From HGM04593 sp045588485 (GTDB taxonomy: Bacteria > Bacteroidota > Bacteroidia > Bacteroidales > Bacteroidaceae): a stretch of 51,568 bases of DNA. A program made the position numbers and the translations under genes. Below the pieces are notes generated by a model. That model did no database searches. It was not told the DNA's origin and worked only from the letters and a program-made list of their open reading frames with translations. Position 1 is the stretch's first letter. Each line of letters opens with the position of its first letter. Shown piece after piece: positions 8,990 to 17,582 of this stretch. Location of the stretch: positions 1-51,568 of the forward strand of contig JAZNEI010000037.1 of NCBI GenBank assembly GCA_045588485.1, written 5' to 3'.

Positions 8990-9022
8990 TTTGTTACTAT
9001 TAAAACTTTTGTAGTATTTTCG
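8990..9022 (+). promoter_or_regulatory. candidate promoter for the lipoprotein gene
   Basis: TTTG at 8990-8993 and TATTTTCG at 9015-9022 are separated by 21 bp, close to the Bacteroidota -33/-7 arrangement, with one mismatch in the -7 box. The gene starts about 135 bp downstream, leaving a long 5' leader. Confidence 0.4.
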
Positions 9023-9157
9023 CAAAATTAATGCAAAAGAAACACTTAAAAGAGATTTAAACACATAGAAGAAGTTGTTTTTATTTATATCATCATATTT
9101 ATGAAGAAATAACAGCTTCGACAAAACCATTTTCTAAAAACTAAACCTATCTTTAAT

Positions 9158-10078
9158 ATGAAAAAATTTGCTTATCTGTTGATATTTGCATCGACACTAT
9201 TTCTAACAGCAGCGTGCGGCAGCGACAGCGACAACTTTGACCCCTACACCTCACAAGAGAAAGTGCCCCTCTACCCCTCAAAGATGACATTCCGCAGTGC
9301 AACGGAGAATTCGTCGACACAAGAGGACTGGACTTTCAAATACAACACCGACAATACGATTGACAGCTACACCTGCAAACAGACTGTAAAGAAAAATGAT
9401 GGCCTTACAATTGTAGAGGAGAGTTCGGGAGAGCTCGACTACTATATCGACTTTGATGGCAAACGTCGTATTGTAAACCAGATTGTTGTAGAGTACAAGA
9501 GTTCTAAAGGTGCCGAATACAAAGATACAATAACCGAGAATGCTAAATTTTTGGGCAACTACATAAGCAGCATCGAGGTTATGAAGAAACACCATCAAGG
9601 TGGAGTGAGCGAGATTAACTCATACGTTCGCAACTTCACATATACACAGGATTACTGCACAGGCAGCTCGGTGCGCGACAAAAACAACGAGACAACATAC
9701 ACCTATCGTTGGAACGGCGACTACCTTACCCAAGTCACTGTGCACAACCAAAGTATTAATGGCAACAACCTCACCCACGACACATACGACTACAGATACA
9801 GCAACCGCGAACTCGTATCGGATTATGGATTCAATCCTTTGGCATTCATCTACGGTCATAATCCCAAGATTTATGCGGCGATGGGGTTCTTTGGAAAAAC
9901 CACTCCTTACAAGTTGGAGACACGCAACTATAACGGATACGAGAAGATAGACGGCAGACAATATCCCCTGCAGTCACTTTTGCTCGACTACAGCATAACC
10001 GAGATACGCGGAACTACTATAGAATATTCGGCTATAGCCGATAACTACCTCGAGTACTCATATATCTTCCGTAAATAA
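9158..10078 (+). CDS. surface-type lipoprotein, possibly DUF4595-like
   Basis: This 306-residue protein has a lipoprotein signal peptide with the lipobox LTAAC (Cys at residue 20). GSDSDNFD follows directly, the kind of acidic run that serves as a surface export signal in Bacteroidota lipoproteins. The mature part is rich in Tyr, Asp, Asn and Thr with repeated strand-like segments (WTFKYNTDNTIDSYTC, RNFTYTQDYCTG, YTYRWNGDYLTQVTV). This resembles DUF4595-type and YD-repeat-like beta proteins. The ligand and role are unknown. A sigma-factor-like gene follows after 43 bp, so the two may be cotranscribed. The lipoprotein call is firm; the family assignment is tentative. Confidence 0.82.
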   Translation: MKKFAYLLIFASTLFLTAACGSDSDNFDPYTSQEKVPLYPSKMTFRSATENSSTQEDWTFKYNTDNTIDSYTCKQTVKKNDGLTIVEESSGELDYYIDFDGKRRIVNQIVVEYKSSKGAEYKDTITENAKFLGNYISSIEVMKKHHQGGVSEINSYVRNFTYTQDYCTGSSVRDKNNETTYTYRWNGDYLTQVTVHNQSINGNNLTHDTYDYRYSNRELVSDYGFNPLAFIYGHNPKIYAAMGFFGKTTPYKLETRNYNGYEKIDGRQYPLQSLLLDYSITEIRGTTIEYSAIADNYLEYSYIFRK

Positions 10079-10121
10079 GAGTAAGCGACATTTTATCAAC
10101 TACCTCATAGAAAAGATAATA

Positions 10122-10766
10122 ATGTCGATGCTACCAAGCAAATATGCACTGCTCGGTGACGACGAGTGGATTGAGCTTCTAATGGCTATTCCACCCGAAG
10201 AGCGAGCACACCGTTACTTTTTCGAGGTTAAATGCAGGAGTTTTCTTCAATATATTGCATTAAGCATATTTGGGAGCAACGATACAAGAGAATTGATAGG
10301 CGATTTTTACCAGTTTCTTTCGCAAGACAACTGGTATGTACTACGTCTGTACAAAAAGCGTAACGGCGCATCGCTCGGCAGCTACCTGTCACGATGTGCC
10401 GTACACCATTTTATTGCAATAAAAAAACGCGAACAAGCCAATTTAGGCTTACCCCTCGAACATCCCGATATCGTCAAAGAGCTATCGCAGTTTACACAGG
10501 AAGAAGAGACCGAGCAACCACCCGTTTGGGAGGCATTTTCTAAGCTTAATGAGCGCGACCAATTGATTCTTCGCCACATTGTAATCGAGGGTAAGAGCGC
10601 CCTTGAAGCAGCCGACACTATCTGGCCCCACGTAAAAAGCAGTAATAAAGATTGGCGTACAATACCCCCCAAAAGGGTTCAGGACACCATTTCTATGCTA
10701 AAGAAGCGTGCTCTATTGGCACTATCGTTGGAGCTGAAGACGCTTAAGACCGAATCGCATAATTAG
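10122..10766 (+). CDS. sigma-70 family (ECF-like) RNA polymerase sigma factor
   Basis: This 214-residue protein has the layout of an ECF-type sigma factor. The region 2-like part (about residues 40-100) includes LIGDFYQFLSQDNWYVLRLY and SLGSYLSRCAVHHFI. The region 4-like part (about 140-205) includes LNERDQLILRHIVIEGKSALEAAD and ends with a helix reading RVQDTISMLKKRALLAL. A charged linker (EEETEQPPVWEAF) separates them. The match is weaker than for typical FecI-like factors, and no anti-sigma gene of the FecR type follows. It sits 43 bp after the lipoprotein gene. An alternative ATG is at 10128. It probably directs a small regulon, unknown from sequence. Confidence 0.72.
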   Translation: MSMLPSKYALLGDDEWIELLMAIPPEERAHRYFFEVKCRSFLQYIALSIFGSNDTRELIGDFYQFLSQDNWYVLRLYKKRNGASLGSYLSRCAVHHFIAIKKREQANLGLPLEHPDIVKELSQFTQEEETEQPPVWEAFSKLNERDQLILRHIVIEGKSALEAADTIWPHVKSSNKDWRTIPPKRVQDTISMLKKRALLALSLELKTLKTESHN

Positions 10767-10806
10767 AGCATTACACAATATGTAAAGATTAATCACAAAT
10801 GAAAGA

Positions 10807-10888
10807 TTGTCATCTCGAACGTATGTGAGAAATCTAATAAATTCCTCATAGAGATTTCTCCTCCCATACAAGGTCGTCGAAATGACAA
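10807..10888. repeat. nested inverted-repeat (REP-like) element
   Basis: The outer arms TTGTCATCTCGA (10807-10818) and TCGAAATGACAA (10877-10888) are complementary with one mismatch. The inner arms GAGAAATCT (10827-10835) and AGATTTCTC (10852-10860) pair perfectly. This nested cruciform resembles the dispersed TGTCATTTCGA...GAGAAATCT elements found in many bacterial genomes. It lies between the sigma-factor gene and the small ORF at 10973. No other copy is visible in this window. Confidence 0.6.
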
Positions 10889-10972
10889 CATTGTGTAAAT
10901 AGCCATATAATTACATTATTTTATATTCTATGATGGCAATGTCTTTATAAAAACACAACGTCGTTACAGAAT

Positions 10973-11224
10973 GTGGTTGAGCGTGCTCCTTTTAGAATCC
11001 GCAAAAAGAGCGAATGTGTAGAGGTTGATCTTGGACGTGAGTGCGAGAAACAATGTGAGATTGTTGTTACATCGGTTGAGGGTAAGACCTATATGCGTCA
11101 GACAGTATCGGCAGGTACAAAAAATGTTAACATAAACACCAACCGTTTAGCAAGCGGTATATATAATTTCAGTATTATTGAAGAGGGCAAGGTTGTAGAT
11201 AATGGTAAAATAATTATCCGATAA
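10973..11224 (+). CDS. small ORF resembling a C-terminal Ig-like/sorting-domain fragment
   Basis: This 83-residue ORF opens with GTG. The frame extends upstream to a TGA at 10931 without any ATG or signal peptide. Its sequence (CEIVVTSVEGKTYMRQTVSAGTKNVNINTNRLASGIYNFSI, read in parts) has the strand pattern of the C-terminal Ig-like domains in DUF3244-type and secretion-sorted Bacteroidota proteins. Those domains normally sit at the end of a longer exported protein. It is therefore likely a remnant of a larger gene, truncated near the inverted-repeat element just upstream, rather than a free-standing protein. A small expressed gene cannot be excluded. Confidence 0.4.
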   Translation: MVERAPFRIRKKSECVEVDLGRECEKQCEIVVTSVEGKTYMRQTVSAGTKNVNINTNRLASGIYNFSIIEEGKVVDNGKIIIR

Positions 11225-11252
11225 AAGTTCAAGAATACTCACTAAAAATAAT

Positions 11253-11286
11253 GAGGCCGGGTCAAAAATTCTTTTGACTCGGCCTC
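11253..11286. terminator. bidirectional terminator hairpin
   Basis: GAGGCCGGGTCAAAA (11253-11267) pairs with TTTTGACTCGGCCTC (11272-11286) with one mismatch in a 15-bp stem. It lies between the plus-strand small ORF ending at 11224 and the minus-strand hydrolase ending at 11312, so it can end transcription from both sides. Confidence 0.75.
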
Positions 11287-11311
11287 TCTTGTATTAAACG
11301 TTTTTATCCAC

Positions 11312-12634
11312 TTATAGTCCGCCCATAAAAATCGAGAGCATCCACATTGCACACGACGTAGTGTGGTCGAGTTCTTCGGTTGCGGTCTGTAATGTAGCAA
11401 TGGTTCCGAACGAAGCCATTGCAGCCTCAGCATTCTCGTATGGCACCACATTATCGGTCTTGCTATGATAGAATTTCACAGGATGCACAGGCTTCCATCC
11501 TTTTGTAAGGTCGTTCTTTTGGAAACAGACGGCAAGAGCTTTTGACATTGGTGAAGTAACATCCATAGCCTCGGACGAGAGTATATTCTCGATGCGCAAC
11601 TCATTCGATTCATTGGCAAGATTTTTGAAGAAGAGAGCATTTATCTCGCCGGTTGTATATCTCTTGCTGCTAAGCATTGCATCTATCTGTGGTTTTATGG
11701 CAAGATAAGCATCGCTGTAAAAATCATCCTCGCTCCAAGCTGACATTATATCGGGATACGAGGCCAGCATCGACTTTAACACCATAGGAAGCACAACAGG
11801 ATAATCCAAACTACCCCAACGCATATAGGTCTCGAATGTAGTTGAGAGTGAGTAGGCTCCGGCTGCACAGCAAGAGTGCGAGAAACGCCACTCCTTTGCG
11901 ACCGATGGATTAGTGTCAAGGTATTTATGCACTGCAAGAGCGTTCGAGCCGCCTTGTGAAGCGCCAAGCACGCAAAGGCTCCAACTGCCCGATAGCAATT
12001 TCTCGCTGTGGTTATTACATATTATATATGCAGCCTTTAGTGCATCCATTGAGTTTTTTGCAGCAAGGTCGTAGTTCAAATAGGGATGAAACTCATTTGC
12101 AGTGTGTCCATAACCCAAATAGTCGGGCATTACGACCAGGCTGTTGCCTGTAATATACGGTTCGATGGGATAGCTGTTCGACGGTGCCTCGGCATCGGAT
12201 GTTATTGTATAATGCTCGACAAGGCATATATTCTCGGGGATTACATCGTGCCAGCCATCGAGTTTATATCTGTTCCAATAGGCTACCGATGAAAGAGTTA
12301 CAGGATTGCCAAGATGGTCGGTAGTACTATAAAGATACTTTACCCTCCGATAGCCGAGCGTTATTCCTTTTACCCCTATCGACTCCTCAATCTGTTGAGT
12401 CTGTTTCTTCAGTCTCTCTACGAAGATAGGGCGCATTGCGCTCATACTTCCGCCATCCTCGGGAAAGAGAGCTGCCATCACTTCCTCGGCTGTAAAATCT
12501 TCGGTTGATAGAATCTCTACTTTTATATCATCGACCGATGGCATGGGGGCCTTCGACGTATCATCACTACTGCACGATGCAACAAACAATAACGAAAAGA
12601 ACAGGAGTGAATATCTTACAATAAGTTCTTTCAT
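11312..12634 (-). CDS. alpha/beta-hydrolase lipoprotein (secretory-lipase/peptidase-like)
   Basis: This 440-residue protein begins with a lipoprotein signal ending LFVASC (Cys near residue 21), followed by SSDDTSK, which suggests surface exposure. The alpha/beta-hydrolase fold is indicated by VVMPDYLGYGHT near residue 170 and the nucleophile elbow GASQG (Ser 226). Plausible partners are Asp 394 (HSKTDNVVP) and His 424 (ELDHTTS). It likely hydrolyses an ester or peptide bond outside the cell; the substrate is not evident. It is the last gene of a three-gene minus-strand operon with the GNAT and GHL10 genes (9-bp and 13-bp gaps), closed by the hairpin at 11253-11286. Confidence 0.85.
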   Translation of the reverse strand: MKELIVRYSLLFFSLLFVASCSSDDTSKAPMPSVDDIKVEILSTEDFTAEEVMAALFPEDGGSMSAMRPIFVERLKKQTQQIEESIGVKGITLGYRRVKYLYSTTDHLGNPVTLSSVAYWNRYKLDGWHDVIPENICLVEHYTITSDAEAPSNSYPIEPYITGNSLVVMPDYLGYGHTANEFHPYLNYDLAAKNSMDALKAAYIICNNHSEKLLSGSWSLCVLGASQGGSNALAVHKYLDTNPSVAKEWRFSHSCCAAGAYSLSTTFETYMRWGSLDYPVVLPMVLKSMLASYPDIMSAWSEDDFYSDAYLAIKPQIDAMLSSKRYTTGEINALFFKNLANESNELRIENILSSEAMDVTSPMSKALAVCFQKNDLTKGWKPVHPVKFYHSKTDNVVPYENAEAAMASFGTIATLQTATEELDHTTSCAMWMLSIFMGGL

Positions 12635-12643
12635 AATATACTT

Positions 12644-13081
12644 TTATTTAAAATCCATTTTATATACATTTGTCTCTTTGGCCTGAAAGCCTGCAGAACG
12701 GTAAAGCGCATTGGCTGCTACTCGCGCAGGCTTAGAGGTGAGCATCAGTGTCCCTCTCATCTCACGTGCGCGTTCTATGGCAAATTCCACCAGACGGCGA
12801 CCAAGAGAGCGTCCTCTCATAGTGCTGTCTACAACAACATCCTCAATCCACATTTTGCGCCCTGTAGGTGCAAGATAGTGAGCAAGTGTCAACATTCCAC
12901 ACACTTCTCCATCGCACAGTAACAGAAAGAGATTGCTCGACGGAGAATCGGCCAAGGCTGTAAAATCGGCTTCGGTAAAGTCGATAGGGGTAGACGATAA
13001 TTGTTTCAGCAGCAGCCTGATAGCGGGCACATAACGCAGGTCGCTGCCGGCAGGCTCTATTATAATAATATCTTCTTGCAT
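12644..13081 (-). CDS. GNAT family N-acetyltransferase
   Basis: This 145-residue cytoplasmic protein has the GNAT fold pattern. The beta4 segment is MWIEDVVVDSTMRGRSLGRRLVEFAI, with the acetyl-CoA pyrophosphate loop at RGRSLGRRL near residue 92. The C-terminal part ALYRSAGFQAKETNVYKM (shortened here) is also typical. It transfers an acetyl group from acetyl-CoA to an amine, but the substrate cannot be inferred. It lies between the GHL10 gene (13 bp upstream) and the hydrolase gene (9 bp downstream) on the same strand, so the three are probably one transcript. Confidence 0.88.
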   Translation of the reverse strand: MQEDIIIIEPAGSDLRYVPAIRLLLKQLSSTPIDFTEADFTALADSPSSNLFLLLCDGEVCGMLTLAHYLAPTGRKMWIEDVVVDSTMRGRSLGRRLVEFAIERAREMRGTLMLTSKPARVAANALYRSAGFQAKETNVYKMDFK

Positions 13082-13094
13082 AGTTATAATACAA

Positions 13095-14594
13095 TTATAG
13101 TTTCACTTTGCATTTCACCCCCTTCGACTCGTTCTGTAGACGGTCGAGTACGGTTACTACATACGTATAACGTCCCTTCACATCACTTGGAATATTGTAG
13201 AATGGTTTCGATGTTATTGCTATAATCTTGGAGGGGTCGTCAAGATTCACCTTCTCTTTGCGGTCGAAACGATAGACAACGAAGCGCCAAGGCTCATCAA
13301 GTTCTGTATCTTTTTTCTTTTTTGATGTCAACCATACTATTGCCTTACCATCCTTGGTGTCAATGAGACGTACACCCATGACCTTTTTGGGGGCCTTTTT
13401 GTCGATAAAAGGCGATTTTGGCATCAACGCGGGATAGCGATGGTAGTACTGCTGAAGAGCATCGCGATAGTTACCCACATTCTTTGCAGCCGAGGCTGCA
13501 TCCCAAAGACAAGAGCCTTGTATATGTTTCTGTTCGCGTTGCAGCTTCATCTTCATTGGCAACTGATGCTGATTGCTGTTTGATGGGTCGGAAGCACGGA
13601 CTGTGCGGTTCACATCCTGACCGATATACAGCGGACGGTTAGCAGCATACTTTGCCCACCACTTTACCAATGCCTCATAATCGGCAGCCTTGTGTCCTAT
13701 CTCCCAATAAACCTGAGGAATGCAGTAGTCGACCCATCCCTCGTTTATCCACAGCAGTACATCGGCATATAGTTCGTCGTATGCTTGAAGTCCTTTTGTC
13801 GCACTGCCCTCGGGAACATTCTCCGAAGCATTGCGGTATATTCCAAAGGGAGAGACACCGAATTTCACCCAAGGCTTTGTATCACGTACTGTCTCGTGCA
13901 ACTGTTTTATCAGGCGGTTTACATTCTCGCGTCGCCAATCGCCGAGATTGGCTGCACGACTGCGACGAAAATCGGCCTCATCATTAAACTCCTTTCCTTT
14001 AACCGGATAGGGATAGAAATAGTCGTCGATGTGCAGTCCATCTACGTCGTAACGCGATACAATATCCTTTGCCACACTGCATATATAATCGCGGTTCTCT
14101 TTTAGTGCCGGATTAAAATAGAGTTGTCCTTCGTATGCGATGAAACGCCCCGGATTAATTGCACTCTGGTGGTTTGGAGCCACCTTCGTCGTTCCTTTGG
14201 TACGGGCGCGATAGGGGTTTATCCAAGCATGAAGCTCCATATTGCGTTTATGGCTCTCCTGAACCATAAAAGCCAGTGGGTCCCATCCGGGCGATTTACC
14301 CTGCTTACCTGTAATATAACGTGTCCAAGGCTCGATAGAAGACTCATAAAGCGCGTCACCCTCGACCCTCACCTGAAAAATTATGGCATTTACATTTGCG
14401 CGTTCAAGATTGTCGAGCATCGTAAGAAGATACTGCTTCATCTGTGCCTCATTCATGTTCATAAACTGTCCGTTTACCGCTTGTATCCAGGCACCACGGA
14501 ACTCACGTTTGGGAAACTCTTTATCTTTTGCAGCGACATTCAATGTAAGCATAACTGCAAAAGCAAGCAACAAGAGTCGAAATATATTTTTCAT
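13095..14594 (-). CDS. GHL10 family glycosyl hydrolase-like protein (DUF187)
   Basis: From the start at 14594 the product is 499 residues with a signal peptide (MKNIFRLLLLAFAVMLTLNVAA). The frame extends to an ATG at 14642, but those extra 16 residues would spoil the signal peptide. The body is a GHL10 TIM-barrel: REFRGAWIQAVNG at the front, NVNAIIFQVRVEGDALY, HAWINPYRARTKG, and YDVDGLHIDDYFYPYP, with acidic residues suited to catalysis. A C-terminal Fn3-like region starts near residue 410. Family members are linked to cell-envelope glycan processing. It is the first gene of a three-gene operon. Confidence 0.87.
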   Translation of the reverse strand: MKNIFRLLLLAFAVMLTLNVAAKDKEFPKREFRGAWIQAVNGQFMNMNEAQMKQYLLTMLDNLERANVNAIIFQVRVEGDALYESSIEPWTRYITGKQGKSPGWDPLAFMVQESHKRNMELHAWINPYRARTKGTTKVAPNHQSAINPGRFIAYEGQLYFNPALKENRDYICSVAKDIVSRYDVDGLHIDDYFYPYPVKGKEFNDEADFRRSRAANLGDWRRENVNRLIKQLHETVRDTKPWVKFGVSPFGIYRNASENVPEGSATKGLQAYDELYADVLLWINEGWVDYCIPQVYWEIGHKAADYEALVKWWAKYAANRPLYIGQDVNRTVRASDPSNSNQHQLPMKMKLQREQKHIQGSCLWDAASAAKNVGNYRDALQQYYHRYPALMPKSPFIDKKAPKKVMGVRLIDTKDGKAIVWLTSKKKKDTELDEPWRFVVYRFDRKEKVNLDDPSKIIAITSKPFYNIPSDVKGRYTYVVTVLDRLQNESKGVKCKVKL

Positions 14595-14683
14595 TTCATT
14601 AAATTTTACAAAAACTTGTGCGAAGATAAGCATTTTTCGCATTATTCAACGGCAGTTGTACAACAAGATAGCACTTTTTTGTG

Positions 14684-14691
14684 TATTTTCG
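14684..14691 (+). promoter_or_regulatory. candidate -7 element for uvrA
   Basis: TATTTTCG is one mismatch from TAnnTTTG and lies 28 bp before the uvrA ATG, in the gap shared with the divergent GHL10 gene. No good -33 element is seen at the normal spacing. Confidence 0.35.
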
Positions 14692-14719
14692 CAGGATGGA
14701 ACAGAAGTAAACAGCCAAC

Positions 14720-17506
14720 ATGAGCGAGAAGGAATGTATTATTATTAAAGGAGCACGTGTCAACAACCTCAGAAATGTGGATGTAGAGATTCCACGTGGG
14801 AAATTCGTCGTTATAACCGGACTTTCGGGCTCGGGCAAGTCGTCGCTTGCCTTTGATACCCTCTATGCCGAGGGACAACGTCGTTATGTAGAGTCGCTCT
14901 CTTCATACGCACGTCAGTTTCTGGGACAGATGAACAAACCCGAATGCGACTTTATAAAAGGCATTCCTCCTGCCATTGCAATTGAGCAAAAGGTAAACAA
15001 CCGCAATCCACGTTCTACTGTAGGAACAAGCACCGAGATATACGAGTATATGAAACTGTTATATGCCCGTATAGGTAAGACCTATTCGCCAATAAGTGGC
15101 ACGCTTGTGAAGAAGAACAACCCCGAGGACCTTGTCGAATGTATGAAAAGCCGTCCCGAGGGGACACGCTTTATGCTTCTTGCCCCCATTGCCAAGAGAA
15201 AGGACCGCAAAATAGAAGAGCAATTGGCAATATACCTGCAACAAGGCTTCACACGTGTGTGGGCAGGTGGAGAGATTAAGCGTATAGAGGAGTATAAGCC
15301 CGAAAAAGGCGAGACACCCTATCTACTCATCGACCGTCTTACCGTATCATCGTCAAACGAGACTGTAAGCCGCCTGCTCGACTCGGCCGAGACTGCATTC
15401 TACGAGGGTGGTGGCAACTGTCTCATTCAGTTTACCGACGAAGAGAAGCCCCACACATTCAGCATACGTTTCGAGGCCGACGGTATCACCTTTGAAGAGC
15501 CAAGCGAAATGATGTTCTCGTTCAACTCACCTATTGGAGCATGTCCCGAATGCGAGGGGTTCGGCCGTGTCGTAGGCATAGATGAGGACCTTGTTGTCCC
15601 AAACAAATCCCTGAGCATTTACGACGGAGCCGTGTTTTGTTGGCGCGGCGAGAAGATGGGTGAATGGAAAAACGCTTTCTGCCTGCATGCCCCCGAGGAC
15701 AATTTCCCTATCTTTGAGCCATATTACAACCTTACCCAAGAGCAGAAAGATTATCTTTGGCACAAAGGCCCATACATAAAGGAGTATGACGAGTGTATAA
15801 GCATCGACAATTTCTTCAAGATGGTGCGCGAGAATCAGTACAAGATACAATATCGTGTTATGCTTGCACGCTACCGAGGCAAGCCCATCTGTCCCGTATG
15901 CAACGGTAAGCGTCTTAAGAAAGAGGCCGAATATGTAAAGGTGGGCGGCAAAAGCATCACCGACCTTGTGGAGATGCCCGTTACACGTTTGAAAGAGTTC
16001 TTCGATACATTGGAACTTAACGAACACGATGCAGCAGTTGCCAAACGCATACTCATAGAGATTAGGAACAGAGTAGATTGCCTCATCGACGTTGGTCTCG
16101 GATACCTTACAATGAACCGTCTGAGCAACACACTATCGGGTGGAGAGAGCCAGCGCATCAACCTTGTGACCTCGTTGGGCAGTAACCTTGTAGGCTCGCT
16201 ATATATTCTTGACGAGCCCAGCATAGGACTGCACAGCCGCGACACCGAAAGGCTTATAAATGTCCTATGCCGTCTGCGTGACCTTGGCAATACAGTGGTA
16301 GTTGTAGAACACGACGAAGAGATTATACGCGCAGCCGACTATATCATAGATGTAGGTCCGAAAGCCGGCTCATACGGTGGCAATATCGTCTTTTGCGGGA
16401 ATATGCAGGATATACGTTCCGACAGTCCGGGTTACACCGTAAAATATCTGTTGGGAACCGAGACCATCGACCTTCCATCATTTCGACGCAAGAGCAATAA
16501 TTATATAAATATCAAGGGGGCACGTGAGAATAACCTCAAAGGAATTGATGTAAAATTCCCGTTAAACTGTATGACAGTAGTAAGCGGTGTCAGCGGTTCG
16601 GGAAAATCGACCCTCGTACGAGATATCCTTTACCGCGCCCTTATGCGCCATTTTGGGCAGGCCTGCGATGCTCCCGGACAACACGACAGCATCAGCGGTG
16701 CGCTGAGGATGATTAAAGGTGTGGAGTTTGTCGACCAGAACCCTATAGGAAAATCGTCGCGGTCGAACCCTGCCACCTACCTAAAAGTGTACGACGATAT
16801 TCGCCACCTCTTTGCACAGCAACCGCTTGCCAAGCAGTTGGGCTTCGGTGCAGGATATTTCTCGTTCAACTCGGAAGGAGGACGCTGCGAAGAGTGTAAA
16901 GGCGAAGGCAAGATTAATGTATCGATGCAGTTCATGGCCGACCTTCAGTTAGAGTGCGATGCCTGCCACGGTCGTCGCTTCAAGAACGAGGTGTTAGAGG
17001 TTAAGTTCCACGATAAGAGCATATACGATGTACTCGAGATGACCGTTGGCGACGCTATAAACTTCTTTCAGGAGCATGGACAAACAAAGATAGCCTCGAA
17101 TCTGCAACCACTGCAGGATGTTGGTCTTGCCTATATTAAGTTGGGACAATCGTCATCTACCCTCTCGGGAGGAGAGAACCAACGTGTAAAACTCGCCTAC
17201 TACCTTAGCCGTCAGAGCGAGCATCCTACTATGTTCATATTCGACGAGCCGACTACCGGTCTACACTTCCACGACATAAAGAAACTGCTCGACAGTTTCC
17301 GCCGACTGCTCGACCGAGGGCATACACTCGTTATCATCGAGCATAATATGGATGTTATAAAGTGCGCCGACTATCTCATCGACCTCGGTCCCGATGGAGG
17401 CGAGAATGGCGGTAATCTTGTAGCAGCAGGTACTCCCGAGGAGGTGGCAGCCTGCGAAGCATCTTACACAGGCAGATATCTGAAAGAAAAACTAAGAGCA
17501 ATATAA
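14720..17506 (+). CDS. uvrA: excinuclease ABC subunit A
   Basis: UvrA is the damage-sensing ATPase of nucleotide excision repair and loads UvrB onto DNA. The 928-residue protein has two ABC ATPase modules. The first has Walker A GLSGSGKSS (Lys 40), a zinc-finger pair (CPECEGFGR and CPVCNGKR) and the signature LSGGESQR. The second has SGVSGSGKST, CEECKGEGK and CDACHGRR, and the signature LSGGENQR. Both Walker B motifs are present (LYILDEPSIGLHSRD, FIFDEPTTGLHFHD). The length is close to that of other UvrA proteins. It stands alone, divergent from GHL10, and is closed by a perfect hairpin. Confidence 0.97.
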   Translation: MSEKECIIIKGARVNNLRNVDVEIPRGKFVVITGLSGSGKSSLAFDTLYAEGQRRYVESLSSYARQFLGQMNKPECDFIKGIPPAIAIEQKVNNRNPRSTVGTSTEIYEYMKLLYARIGKTYSPISGTLVKKNNPEDLVECMKSRPEGTRFMLLAPIAKRKDRKIEEQLAIYLQQGFTRVWAGGEIKRIEEYKPEKGETPYLLIDRLTVSSSNETVSRLLDSAETAFYEGGGNCLIQFTDEEKPHTFSIRFEADGITFEEPSEMMFSFNSPIGACPECEGFGRVVGIDEDLVVPNKSLSIYDGAVFCWRGEKMGEWKNAFCLHAPEDNFPIFEPYYNLTQEQKDYLWHKGPYIKEYDECISIDNFFKMVRENQYKIQYRVMLARYRGKPICPVCNGKRLKKEAEYVKVGGKSITDLVEMPVTRLKEFFDTLELNEHDAAVAKRILIEIRNRVDCLIDVGLGYLTMNRLSNTLSGGESQRINLVTSLGSNLVGSLYILDEPSIGLHSRDTERLINVLCRLRDLGNTVVVVEHDEEIIRAADYIIDVGPKAGSYGGNIVFCGNMQDIRSDSPGYTVKYLLGTETIDLPSFRRKSNNYINIKGARENNLKGIDVKFPLNCMTVVSGVSGSGKSTLVRDILYRALMRHFGQACDAPGQHDSISGALRMIKGVEFVDQNPIGKSSRSNPATYLKVYDDIRHLFAQQPLAKQLGFGAGYFSFNSEGGRCEECKGEGKINVSMQFMADLQLECDACHGRRFKNEVLEVKFHDKSIYDVLEMTVGDAINFFQEHGQTKIASNLQPLQDVGLAYIKLGQSSSTLSGGENQRVKLAYYLSRQSEHPTMFIFDEPTTGLHFHDIKKLLDSFRRLLDRGHTLVIIEHNMDVIKCADYLIDLGPDGGENGGNLVAAGTPEEVAACEASYTGRYLKEKLRAI

Positions 17507-17508
17507 AA

Positions 17509-17539
17509 AGCGATGGCGACCAAGAAGGTCGCCATCGCT
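17509..17539. terminator. perfect 13-bp terminator hairpin after uvrA
   Basis: AGCGATGGCGACC (17509-17521) and GGTCGCCATCGCT (17527-17539) pair perfectly around AAGAA, starting just after the uvrA stop. The convergent LRR gene ends at 17583, so the same structure may serve both transcripts. Confidence 0.8.
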
Positions 17540-17582
17540 ACAAAGGGGGCTTGAGTCTTATCTTTACATTCGCAACTTCTAA

